Origin: Bufo bufo
Taxonomy: Eukaryota > Chordata > Amphibia > Anura > Bufonidae
Direction of reading: 5' to 3'
NCBI RefSeq assembly: GCF_905171765.1
Contig: NC_053398.1
Location: forward strand, 44,298,323-44,362,322
Length of the DNA stretch: 64,000 bases
Shown here: piece after piece, positions 19,795-29,856 of the stretch
Numbering within the stretch: position 1 is the stretch's first letter
How the letters are laid out: each line of letters begins with the position of its first letter
Translations under genes and position numbers: made by a program
The notes under the pieces: model-generated
What the model was told of the DNA's origin: nothing
Database searches by the model: none
The model's input: only the letters and a program-made list of their open reading frames with translations

Positions 19795-22595
19795 GGTCGT
19801 CACAGGTGTTAAATTCCTCCGAGATCCATGCCTCATTTATTTTTAGAAATGTGAGGTAGTTCACACTGTCGTCACGATCCCACCTGCTGCCTCTGAACGT
19901 CCTTTCGGTCAGGACACTCGACGAGGGGCAAGCCAAGAGTTCCATGGCAAATTGTGCCAGCTCTGGCCACAGGTCGAGCCTGCACACCCAATAGTCCAGG
20001 GGTTCCTCGTTTCTCAGTGCGTCCACATCGGCCGTTAACCCGATGTAGCCGGACACCTGTCGGTATAGGCGTTCCCTGAGGCTGAATCTGGAGGGCGGCT
20101 GTCGATGGGTTGGCTGCAAGAATGATCTCACATCCGAAGTGACCAACACATCTTCAAACCGCCCTCTTCTTGCAGGCGCGGTAGGATTTGTACCCGCACC
20201 TGTTTCGCTGTGGGTGGAAATTCCTCTGCTAGCGCCCGCAACAGCAGAATGCAGCATCTCTCGCAGCAAGGCCTGGAAATGCTGCATTCTGCCAGCCCTC
20301 TGTGATGCTGGTAACATGTCCGCCATTTTGTGTTTGTACCGGGGGTCTAAGTACGTTGCCACCCAGTAGTGGTCCTTGCCCTTTATGCTTTTTATACAGG
20401 GTCCCTCTTCAAACACTGGAGCATGAATGCCCCCATTTGCACTAAATTGGAAGCGGTGGGGCGCCCTTGCTCCTGCTCATCGCCCAGGAGAATCTCGTCC
20501 TCGGTCTCCTCCCCCCAGCCACGGACAACACCAGGGATCCCGAAAAGTTTAAATTCCCCTCAAAGCCTGCTCTTCTTGCTTCTCTTTCTCCTCTCCCCAT
20601 CCACCATCCTCCTCTTCAGACTCCTGCAGACTTGTCTCAGATGGAGTAGCCCCCCTGGGAATTCATTCAGAATTGCAACTTCCTCATCTTCCTGCTCCTG
20701 CTGCTCGACGGCTTGATCAATGACACACCGCAATGCACGCTCCAGAAAGAAGGCGTAAGGTACGATCTCAGTGACCAGTTTGGTAATCTCAACAAACGGC
20801 CGCAGAAGTTTGCATGCGTTGCGCATGAGCAGGAGGAGGAGGAGAAGAGGCAGGTCTGCATGCAATCCTTGGCGGTAACACCAAATCCACACGGGGGCCA
20901 GGTATGTACCTTCCCTGCCCGTTTTTGCTAGACAATGTGTCTGTAGTCAGATGTATCTTGGCACCGACACTGTGTGCCAGAGATATATTCACTTGCCGCT
21001 GAACATGGCCATATGGATGCCCTTCTGGGAGCAATATTTCCTTCCGGAGACCTTCCATTGCGGTGTGCCAATGGCCACAAATTTTCTAAAGGCCTCCGAG
21101 TCCACCAGTTTATATGGCAGTAGTTGGCTAGCAGTCTCGTCAAGCCAAGCCTTAGGCAAGAGGGTTATCTGGCGTCATCAACTTTTTACGCTCTAACATT
21201 TGGGCCACGGAAGCCTGCCTTTTGCCAGATGAACGTGACGACGGCACGGTGGAAGGTGGAGTGGAGGACAAATGGAAGGAGAAGAGGCAGGACGTGGAGC
21301 GCCGGGAGTGTGGCTTTGTGGGTTCTGATGGCGTTGCTCCCACTGGGCTCGGAGATGGGAGGCCAGGTGCCTTCTTAAAGAGGACCTTTCACTAGAATAA
21401 AACATCTAAACTAACTATACAGACATGGAGAGTGGCGCCCAGGGATCTCCCTGCACTTACTGTTATACCTGGGCGCCGCTCCTTTCGCCCGGTATAGCCT
21501 CCGGTATCTTCATAGTTAGGCTCCACCCAGGGGAACCTGCCGGCGTCTCATTCTCCCATGCTGTAGCGCTGGCCAATCGCAGCGCTCAGCTCATAGCCTG
21601 AGAGAAAAAAAAGCCTCTCAGGCTATGAGCTGAGCGCTGCGATTGGCCAGAGCTACAGCCTGGGAGAAGGAGACCCCGGCAGGTTCCCCTGGGTGGAGCC
21701 TAACTATGAAGATACCGGAGGCTATAACGGGCGAACGGAGCGGCACCCAGGTATAACAGTAAGTGCAGGGAGATCCCTGGGCACCTCTCTACATGTCTGT
21801 ATAGTTAGTTTAGATGTTTTATTCTAGTGAAAGGTCCTCTTTAAGGCTGTCGTCCCTATGTGAGTGTTGGGCTTACCGCGACTTATGCATTGACAGCACA
21901 GGCTGCAGATGGCAACACTATTGTAAGCAGCTGACACGTTAAAAAAAAGCCCACATTGCGGAGCCATGTGCCGGCATCCTGGGAGCGCCAGATGGGACTG
22001 TGCATGGTTGATACATTTGCAGTCTGCTTTTTGCCGCCTGTGCCCTGCGAGCTCTGCCTGCTTCTCCTCCATCTCTGCTGCTCCGTCTTTCCCTCTGAAC
22101 TCCCCTCCTCTTCCTCTCTTGTGGGCACCCACATGACGTCCATCAACACGGCATCATCGTCACCTTCACCACCACTGACATTTGAGATCTCGGAGTAGGC
22201 AGCAACAGCGGGGACCTCCCCAGGGCTGATTTGGGTACTGTAGTCAGGCCGCTGGGTGGCTACCTCCTCTTCCTCATCCGATGTCAAGAATGGCTGCGCA
22301 TCGGTAAGATATGGGAATGGATGGGAAAATAATTCCTCTGACTCGAGTGGAGGGGCTATGGTGGTGGTGTACTTGGGGGTGCACACAGCAGAGAGTGAGG
22401 AGGGTGCAGAAACAGGATGAGGAGGGTGCAGAAGCGGAAGGGTGAGTGAGCCACTCAACCAACTCTGGTGCGCCCTTTGAAGTAATCGCATGTGCTTTCT
22501 CCAACTTCCCACTTAGGCTCCAGCCTGATGCACCTGCACGACTTCTAATACCCCTGCAGAACGGCCTGCCTCTTCCTCTGCCTGTCATTTTCAAA
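19795..22595 (-). pseudogene. hAT transposase (BED zinc finger, ZBED-like), broken
   Basis: Read on the minus strand, this is a hAT-family transposase, the enzyme that excises and inserts hAT elements in the nucleus. The N-terminal part (near 22580) starts MTGRGRGRPFCRG and is Ser/Pro/Glu-rich. A BED zinc finger follows at about 21950-21842 (CSLCCQCISRG, then GTTALK) and resumes after an inserted MITE at 21374 with RHLASHLRAQW, completing the C-x2-C...H-x3-H pattern. Further on, a seaFrkF-like region lies near 21080 and a KLLRPFVEITKL segment near 20800. A 209-codon frame (20416-19787) contains VATYLDPRYK and the C-terminal dimerisation motif WPELAQFAMELLACPSSS. Several frame changes and stops separate these pieces, so no functional protein can be made. 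The assignment to hAT is firm; the subfamily is not. Confidence 0.85.
21379..21840. mobile_element. Palindromic TTAA MITE inserted in the hAT BED finger
   Basis: The 462-bp element is a near-complete palindrome: AGAGGACCTTTCACTAG at the left and CTAGTGAAAGGTCCTCT at the right. TTAA lies on both sides (21375-21378 and 21841-21844). Its ends, read with the target, give TTAAAGAGG, close to the TTAAAGGRR signature of Xenopus T2 MITEs (Kolobok). Removing it joins the two halves of the BED finger in frame. Confidence 0.85.
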
Positions 22596-22597
22596 AT

Positions 22598-23010
22598 GGC
22601 CCTGTGCCTAAGTCCCTAGCAGTATTTGTGGAAGCAGGTATATCGCAGGCCTCAATCAATATTTGGTGGAAACAGGTATATCGAATCCCTTAATCACTAG
22701 TTTGTGGAAGCAGGTATATCGCAGGCCTCAATCAATATTTGGTGGAAGCAGGTATATCAAACTCATTAATCAGTATTTTGTGGAAGCAGGTATATTGCAG
22801 CCCTCAATCAGTATTTTGTGTAACTAGGTACATGACAGCCCTCAATCAGTATTTTGTGGAAGCAGGTATATCAAACCCCTTAATCACTATTTTGTGGAAG
22901 CTGATATATCGCAGGCCTCAATCAATATTTGGTGAAAACAGGTATATCGAACCCCTTAATCAGTATTTTGTGGAAGCAGGTATATCGCAGCCCTCAATCA
23001 ATATGGATGG
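22598..23010. repeat. 38-bp minisatellite upstream of the hAT transposase
   Basis: About ten units occur, with GTGGAAGCAGGTATAT at 22628, 22666, 22704, 22742 and onward every 38 bp. Odd and even units tend to alternate between GCAGGCCTCAATC and AACCCCTTAATC endings, a dimeric higher-order pattern. The array lies 5' of the transposase start on the minus strand. Confidence 0.85.
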
Positions 23011-23238
23011 AACTGAGCATGTGCTTCCATCTCTGTGAGCAGGACAGAGAAATCAGAAAAATAGCAAACAGCAGGTGGTCGCTGTACAGACTTCATTGAA
23101 AAATTCAGTAGGTTTTTCATTACATGCAGTTACAAAAGTATTCAGATCCCGGTGCTGGTTTTAAAACCGTAAAAATCTTTTCCATGCGACAACCCTAACC
23201 TTCAGCTTCTCACCTTCTAAGAGAGCTTAGCACTCATG
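23011..23238. other. Unassigned stretch before a hAT element
   Basis: No gene or repeat family is recognised here. The right margin (CACTCATG) is the target site of the next element. Confidence 0.4.
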
Positions 23239-23640
23239 CAGGGCCCATTGCAAGGAATTTTGCCGCCCTAGGCAAGATAAAAATAGGTTTTAACCCCTTC
23301 AGCCCAGTGGGAGGGGGACACGAGGGTGCCCCACTCCTAACAACTATATAGTGCCAGGAAAATGAGTTTGTTTTCCTGGCACTATAGTGCTCCTTTACCA
23401 CCAGTACTGCACAGAGTCTTTTCTCTGCAGGAACAGACTATAGACACCAGTACCACTACATTAAACTGTACTGGTTCTAGGACTATAGTGTCCTTTTAAT
23501 GTGAGGTAAATTAGTTTCCAATGTAGTATTAATAACTAAACAATTACATAATAAACATATTGCATTGTCTACTTACCACCAAGACAATAAGATGGTCTGG
23601 TCTCTGGCTGCAGTCTGGCTCTTGGTCTGGCTCTGGGGAC

Positions 23641-25018
23641 TCCCTTGTCACTCTCTTCTCCCCCCTCCCTCCCTTGTCACTCTCTTCTCCTCCCCCCCCT
23701 CCCTTGTCACTCTCTTCTCCCCCCTCCCTCCCTTGTCACTCTCTTCTCCCCCCTCCCTCCCTTCTCACTCTCTTCTCCCCCCTCCCTCCCTTGTCACTCT
23801 CTTCTCCTCCCCCCCTCTCTTGTCACTCTCTTCTCCTCCCCCCCTCCCTTGTCACTCTCTTCTCCCCCCTCCCTCACTTGTCACTCTCTTCTCCCCCCTC
23901 CCTCCCTTGTCACTCTCTTCTCCCTCCCCCTCCCTCCCTTGTCACTCTCTTCTCCCCCCTCCCTCCCTTGTCACTCTCTTCTCCCCCTCCCTCCCTTGTC
24001 ACTCTCTTCTCCCCCCTCCCTCCCTTGTCACTCTCTTCTCCCCCTCCCTCCCTTGTCACTCTCTTCTCCCCCCCTCCCTTGTCACACTCTTTTCCCTCCC
24101 TTGTCACTCTCTTCTCCCCCCTCCCTCCCTTGTCACTCTCTTCTCCCCACTCCCTCCCTTGTCACTCTCTTCTCCCCCCTCCCTCCCTTGTCACTCTCTT
24201 CTCCCCCCTCCCTCCCTTGTCACTCTCTTCTCCCCCCTCCCTTGTCACACTCTTCTCCCCCCTCCCTCCCTTGTCACTCTCTTCTCCCCCCCCCCTGCCT
24301 CCCTTGTCACTCTCTTCTCCCCCTCCCTCCCTTGTCACTCTCTTCTCCCCCCTCCCTCCCTTGTCACTCTTCTCCCCCCTCCCTCCCTTGTCACACTCTT
24401 CTCCCCCCTCCCTCCCATGTCACTCTCTTCTCCCCCCTCCCTCCCTTGTCACTCTCTTCTCCCCCTCCCTCCCATGTCACTCTCTTCTCCCCCCTCCCTC
24501 CCATGTCACTCTCTTCTCCCCCCTCCCTCCCATGTCACTCTCTTCTCCCCCCTCCCTCCCATGTCACTCTCTTCTCCCCCCTCCCTCCCTTGTCACTCTC
24601 TTCTCCCCCCTCCCTCCCTTGTCACTCTCTTCTCCCCCTCCCTCGTCACTCTCTTCTCCCCCTCCCTCCCTCGTCACTCTCTTCTCCCCCTCCCTCCCTT
24701 GTCACTCTCTTCTCCCCCTCCCTCCCTTGTCACTCTCTTCTCCCCCCTCCCTCCCTTGTCACTCTCTTCTCCCCCCCTCCCTTGTCACTCTCTTCTCCCC
24801 CCCCCTTGTCACTCTCATTTCTCCCCCTTTCCCTTGTCACTCTCATTTCTCCCCCCCTCCCTTGTCACTCTCATTTCTCCCCCCTCCCTTGTCACTCTCA
24901 TTTCTCCCCCCCTCCCTTGTCACTCTCATTCCCCCCCCCTCCCTTGTCACTCTCATTCCCCCCCCCTCCCTTGTCACTCTCATCCCCCCCCCCTCCCTTG
25001 TCACTCTCATTCCCCCCC
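23641..25018. repeat. Polypyrimidine minisatellite, about 29-bp unit
   Basis: About 45 copies of a unit reading TTGTCACTCTCTTCTCCCCC plus CTCCCTCCC. The plus strand is almost pure C/T. The unit has no stop codon in any of the three forward frames, which produces three overlapping frames of 488-559 codons. None is a gene. Blocks with CATGTCACT in place of CTTGTCACT cluster at 24410-24570, indicating local amplification. Confidence 0.92.
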
Positions 25019-25026
25019 ACCTCTAG

Positions 25027-25195
25027 TGTAGCATGGCCAAGCTCTGTTCGGTCTGCGGTACAGGAGCATTTGTTTCCTGTACCCGGCCGGACTGAAAGGA
25101 AGTGCACACTAAGTGAGCACTTCCTGTCAGTCCGGCCGGGTACAGGAAACAAAAGCTCCTGTACCGCGGACCGAACAGAGCTTGGCCACGCTACA
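25027..25195. repeat. Long hairpin at the 3' side of the pyrimidine satellite
   Basis: TAGCATGGCCAAGCTCTGTT at the left pairs with its complement at the right (ending GGCCACGCTA). The inner arms GTACCCGGCCGGACTGA also pair. The loop is near 25110. The stem is about 80 bp with few mismatches. Confidence 0.8.
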
Positions 25196-25649
25196 TTAGA
25201 GGCGCTTCCCTCCTGTCAGTCCCTCTCTTCAGGCTGCCCCCGGGCGGTGCACAATCATAGACGCGCCAGCCCGGGCAGTGCGGCAGCCGCACGTTGCGGG
25301 GGAGGGCCCACCGCCGTATTTTAAAAATAAAACGCGGCAGGACGGCCCGGCCGCCACTTAACCAACGCTTTTTTTTTAAACCGCACGATGGCTGCCTAGG
25401 TCGCCTTACAGGTGGCGCCGGCCCTGCACTCACGCATATTGATGATTGTGACTATGTCTCCCAACGTATGGTATTTTGGGCACAAATTGTGCATGTATGA
25501 TTTAAGAATCAATATTTAATGAATAGAAAATACTGTACATGTATTATACACAGCAAGATAAGACAGACTCATGCAGACATTTCAGTGTCGCCTTATATTC
25601 ACATTACATTTTTAAGTTTCGGCAGAAGGATGATGCATTTTGACACAGC

Positions 25650-25960
25650 ATAGACAATTGCCTTCAGATGACCCCAAAGATAAAAGTCTAAGGGGGTCAT
25701 ATCGGGAGACCTTGGGGGCCATTCAACTGGCCCACGATGACCAATCCACTTTCCAGGAAACTGTTCATCTAGGAATGCTCGGACCTAAAACCCATAATGT
25801 GGTGGTGCACCATCTTGCTGGAAAAACTCAGGGAACGTGCCAGGTTCAGTGCATAAAGAGGGAAACACATCATCATTTAGCAATTTCACATATCCAGTGG
25901 CCTTGAGGTTTCCATTAATGAAGAATGGCCCCACTATCTTTGTATCTTAACTATCTGTGA
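25650..25960 (-). pseudogene. Mariner-like transposase fragment with DD41D spacing
   Basis: On the minus strand one frame reads FPEFFQQDGAPPHY, then VRAFLDEQFPGKWIG, then WPPRSPDMTPLDFYLWGHLK. These are the second and third catalytic motifs of a Tc1/mariner-superfamily DDE transposase, which cuts and joins DNA at TA targets. Counting from the D of QQDG to the D of PLDF gives 41 intervening positions, that is DD41D. One stop lies between the motifs. The first catalytic Asp and the N-terminal helix-turn-helix were not found. The same element probably extends to 26402, where GGTCCACCCTGTA looks like its terminus. Confidence 0.75.
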
Positions 25961-26402
25961 AGATACAAGATGTGCAGCACCTGAAACTGGATACTGGAAG
26001 CCTGTGCTAGCATTTCTCCTGCGGTGTTGCTATCAGTGTGTGAAGAGTGGGAGAAGAGGGTTGCATTGACAATCAAACACAATGGGCAGCACATTGAACA
26101 CATTTTTTAAGTGGTCAGAAACTTGTAAATAACTCATGAAAGAATAAAGTGACCTTAAAACCAAGCACACCATTGTTTTTCTTGTGAAATTCCTAATAAG
26201 TTTGATGTGTCACATGACCCTCTTCCTATTAAAAAAACAAAAGTTGGATTCAAAATGGCCGACTTGAAAATGGCCGCCATGGTCACCACCCATCTTAAAA
26301 AGTTTCCCCCCTCACATATACTAATGTGCCACAAACAGGAAGTTAATATCACCAACCATTCCCATTTTATTAAGGTGTATCCATATAAATGGTCCACCCT
26401 GT
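25961..26402 (-). mobile_element. 5' portion of the DD41D mariner-like element
   Basis: The minus strand begins TACAGGGTGGACCATTTAT at 26403, in the form of a TA-flanked terminus. It runs through a segment with repeated GGCCGCCAT/ATGGCCGAC near 26260 toward the transposase remnant. The opposite terminus was not identified near 25.5 kb. The N-terminal coding region appears deleted. Confidence 0.5.
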
Positions 26403-26919
26403 ACAATAACTATTGAAACCTAAAGTATGAGCAAAATAGATAAATAAATTATAGAAAATAAATAAATAAATAAATAAATAATAGAAAATGTGATATCGTT
26501 CCTTGACCAGTGCCTCTTTGGGGGATGCAATTCAAGAAGAAATGAGTAGACTGCTACTTAAAATTTTAGAAGGCAGCTGGCAGGCAATTTCTTTAAGAAA
26601 TGTCAAGTGAAAATATTTCCACGTTGCGAGGTGCAGTGGCTTGGTTTTAACAGATTTGCATTTCTACAACCATACGTCTGACAGAACATTTCTGGCTTAT
26701 TAAGTTAAATGCACTGTGGCCTTTATAAACAATACAGGATTGAGGGTCAAGGAACAGAATGTGAATGGGCAATAAGCTGCATCTAGTGTTTATGTTCAGC
26801 TACAGTATTCTGCAAATGAAATTACACGAATGAAAAAAAGTTAAATGCTAGTCCGAGTACATTGTTGGGGGGGCATTCAGCATGATGATTATTATAGCTG
26901 TCACAAATATATATATATA
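26403..26919. other. No recognised gene; (AAAT)n at 26440-26485
   Basis: The only repeat seen is an AAAT microsatellite, and an (AT)n run just before 26919. The rest looks single-copy and noncoding. Confidence 0.5.
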
Positions 26920-27850
26920 CAGTACAGACCAAAAGTTTGGACACACCTTCTCATTCAAAGAGTTTTTCATGACTATGAAGGCATCAAAACTATGAATTAA
27001 CACATGTGGAATTATATACATAACAAACAAGTGTGAAACAACTGAAAATATGTCATATTCTACGTTCTTCAAAGTAGACACCTTTTGCTTTGATTACTGC
27101 TTTGCACACTCTTGGCATTCTCTTGATGAGCTTCAAGAGGTAGTCCCCTAAAATGGTCTTCCAACAGTCTTGAAGGAGTTCCCAGAGATGCTTAGCACTT
27201 GTTGGCTCTTTTGCCTTCACTCTGCGGTCCAACTCACCCCAAACCATCTCGATTGGGTTCAGGTCCGGTGACTGTGGAGGCCAGGTCATCTGGCGCAGCA
27301 CCCTATCACTCTCCTTCATGGTCAAATAGCCCTTACTTTCAAAGTTTTCCCAATTTTTCGGATGACTGACTGACCTTCATTTCTTAAAGTAATGATGGCC
27401 ACTCGTTTTTCTTTACTTAGCTGCTTTTTTCTTGCCATAATACAAATTCTAACAGTCTATTCAGTAGGACTGTCAGCTGTGTATCCACCTGACTTCTCCT
27501 CAACGCAACTGATGGTCCCAACCCCATTTATAAGGCAAGAAATCCCACTTATTAAACCTGACAGGGCACACCTGTGAAGTGAAAACCATTTCAGGGGACT
27601 ACCTCTTGAAGCTCATCAAGAGAATGCCAAGAGTGTGCAAAGCAGTAATCAAAGCAAAAGGTGGTTACTTTGAAGAACCTAGAATATGACATATTTTCAG
27701 TTGTTTCACACTTGTTTGTTATGTATATAATTCCACATGTGTTAATTCATAGTTTTGATGCCTTCATTGTGAATCTACAATTTTCATAGTCATGAAAATA
27801 AAGAAAACTCTTTGAATGAGAAGGTGTGTCCAAACTTTTGGTCTGTACTG
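26920..27850 (-). mobile_element. Tc1-derived nonautonomous element, copy 1
   Basis: The ends CAGTACAGACCAAAAGTTTGG and its complement (each shown elsewhere in shorter form) are flanked by TA at 26918-26919 and 27851-27852. Each terminal arm is about 265 bp and carries the 3' coding region of a Tc1 transposase (KLIKRMPRVCKAVIKAKG on the minus strand). In the centre lies the N-terminal helix-turn-helix (KQLSKEKRVAIITLRNEG) joined directly to the C-terminal catalytic motif. The core with the first two Asp residues is deleted. The same structure occurs at 52729-53667. Confidence 0.85.
27053..27437 (-). pseudogene. Tc1 transposase remnant, internal deletion
   Basis: The N-terminal start lies near 27437 and runs into GKTLKVRAI, then a stop. 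A second frame at 27325-27053 reads WPPQSPDLNPIEMVWGELD, the third catalytic motif (Glu) of a Tc1 DDE transposase, followed by the C-terminal tail. The catalytic core is absent, so it cannot act and would need a transposase in trans. Confidence 0.8.
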
Positions 27851-27855
27851 TATAT

Positions 27856-28311
27856 TGTGGGGTTTCGCCCTGGTAAATAGGGTAAGCTGGCGCAGTACAG
27901 AGGCAAAATACTAATTCTTAACTCAAAACGTCAGTGTTTATTCACACTTGAAGCAATTGCACAAAACAGCACGTAACATTGCAGTCTTGGTGTTAATTCA
28001 CACACAATGGAAAGTTCATATAACATAAGTCATTGTGCTGGCAGTTCTGCCTCCAGTAGTCCACAGCAGCTGTTTTCCCAGCGTGCGGCTCTCAGCCTTC
28101 GAGTACGGCACAAAGCCTCAGATCCACAAAAACAGAGACATCTCTGCTGAGCCCAGCTGCCTATTTAAGGACAGCCAGGTGCTGCTAAAACCCGGACCAG
28201 CACCTAAACTCCGGTCCGGTATTTGACCTCACCTGGCTGGAAACCAGCCCAGTCGCACATGCTGGGAGGAAAATACCTGCCTTGCCAGACACAACCCCTC
28301 ACTGTGTCACA
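27856..28311 (-). repeat. 3' LTR of the Gypsy element
   Basis: On the minus strand it starts TGTGACACAGTGAGGGG and ends CGAAACCCCACA, the usual TG...CA form, 456 bp. CCTTAAATAGGCAGC is a possible TATA box. It matches the split 5' LTR, with scattered substitutions and an indel around 28065. Confidence 0.88.
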
Positions 28312-28315
28312 TACA

Positions 28316-28324
28316 CCCCCCTTT
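28316..28324 (-). promoter_or_regulatory. Polypurine tract-like site
   Basis: AAAGGGGGG on the minus strand lies four bases before the start of the 3' LTR, where plus-strand DNA synthesis of an LTR retrotransposon is primed. Confidence 0.65.
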
Positions 28325-28419
28325 GTTCAACCCTGAGGGGGTAGACACACACCAGACAGTGTACCCAGGACAGGGCTCTGTGTTCTACCGAGAACTTAAA
28401 GTTCTGCAGAGACCAAAAC

Positions 28420-29854
28420 CATCTGGTGACCTGGGCATTCCTGTCTTTGGCCTGGCTCATCCAATTGAGAAGGGGAGTGGTCGGTCACCAGGCAGAACTT
28501 TCTCCCCAACAAATGGTAGCGGAGAGACTCGAGTGCTCACTTGATAGCCAGGCACTCTCTCTCCACTATACTGTACCTGGTTTTGGCTGGAGTGAGCTTG
28601 CGGCTTAGGAAGACAACGGGATGCTCCTCCGTGTTGACTTCCTGAGACAGTACAGCACAGAGGCCTACTTTGGAGGCATCCGTTTGTACCACGAACTCCC
28701 TCTTGAAGTCGGGCTTCACCAAAACCGGTGACCCACACAGGGCCGACTTCAATGCGGCAAAAGCCTCTTCCGCCCGATCATCCCAGCGAACCATGACTGA
28801 TTTTCGTCCCTTCAAGAGCCCTGTCAATGGTGCGGCTAAAGTTGTAAAGTGGGGAACAAAGCTCATGTAATAGCCCATCATTCCCAGGATTTACTTTATT
28901 TGCCTAGTGGTGACAGGTCGCGGCCAATTCCGTATCGCCTCTATTTTGTTAACTTGGGGTTTGATGACTCTGCGCCCAATGATATACCTCAGATACTTAG
29001 TTTCTTCTAACCCTATCGCACATTTTTTTGGGTTAGCGGTTAAGCCAGCTTTCCGAAAGGAGTCCACTACAGCCTGCATTTTTGGTAGGGGACTTTCCCA
29101 GTCGGTACTGTGGAGGATAATATCGTCCAGGTAAGCCGAAGCGTACCAACGATTTGGACTAAGCACAATGTCCATTAGTCGCTGAAAAGTGGCGGGGGTG
29201 CCATGCAGACCAAAGGGTAAGACCTTATATTGATAAAGCCCCTCAGGCGTGATGAAGGCAGTTTTCTCTTTGGCAGCCTCTGTTAAGAGCACCTGCCAGT
29301 ACCCTTTCGTGATTTCCAAAACAAAAAAATACCAGGCTTGTCCTAACCTCTTGATGAGCTCATCCACCTGGGGCATAGGATATGCATCAAATTTGGAAAC
29401 CTCATTAAGTTTTCAAAAGTAGTTACAAAACCGCAACGTCCCGTCCAGCTTGGGTATCAATACTATAGGACTGGCCCACTCACTTTTTGACTCCTCAATG
29501 ACGTCTAGCTGCAATATTAGCTGCACCTCCTCCGATATGGCTTGTCGCCGAGCCTTGGGTACCTGGTATGGTTTTGCCTGAGGCTTAGTGACAATGTCAT
29601 GCTGGATTATCGAAGTGCGTCCAGGGAGGTCCGAGAACAGATCTGTGTTCCGACTAACGAACTCCCTGGCTTCCTGAGTCTGTTTAGAGGAGAGGCTGTC
29701 AGCAATTTTTACTGTGGCAGCTGCTTCTCTTGCATAAGACAGAGGGGCTGGTACTTCTTCTCCTAAAAAACCCGGCCGCGGGCTGTCTTCTGTACAGGTT
29801 TCACTATCTTTCCACGGTTTGAGTAAATTCACATGGTAAACCTGCTCCAGCTTT
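28420..29854 (-). pseudogene. Gypsy reverse transcriptase-RNase H, broken
   Basis: The segment 29832-29413 covers the RT entry region (ASPIVLIPKLDGTLRFCNYF). A TGA stop then falls where related elements have the Arg of CxxYRKLN, consistent with CGA to TGA decay. 29376-28891 has PFGLHGTPATFQRLM and the catalytic YLDD in SAYLDDIILHS. After a further stop, 28881-28537 carries the tether/RNase H start (FVVQTDASKVGLCAVL and LSRKLTPAKTRYS), with LVTDHSPL beyond. The enzyme would copy element RNA into DNA. Several stops disable it here. It follows the integrase region rather than preceding it. Confidence 0.88.
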
Positions 29855-29856
29855 CA

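Larger units (their letters stand above)
23239..25426. mobile_element. Nonautonomous hAT element, 2.19 kb
   Basis: It begins CAGGGCCCATTGCAAGG and ends GGTGGCGCCGGCCCTG, so the first 7 bases are inverted repeats with an internal CCGCCCTAGGCAA / GCTGCCTAGGTCG pair. The 8-bp flanks CACTCATG (23231-23238) and CACTCACG (25427-25434) match at 7 of 8 positions, as expected for hAT. It contains a 1.4-kb pyrimidine satellite and a 170-bp hairpin. It encodes no transposase. Confidence 0.85.

Noticed and set aside
20369..20716. Plus-strand frames across the hAT transposase (20139-20931)
   Set aside because: Shadows of the minus-strand transposase, which has recognisable motifs.
23560..25324. Three overlapping plus frames of 488-559 codons, rich in Pro, Leu, Ser
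   Set aside because: All three frames are open because the C/T minisatellite contains no stop codon. Simultaneous openness in every frame marks a repeat, not a protein.
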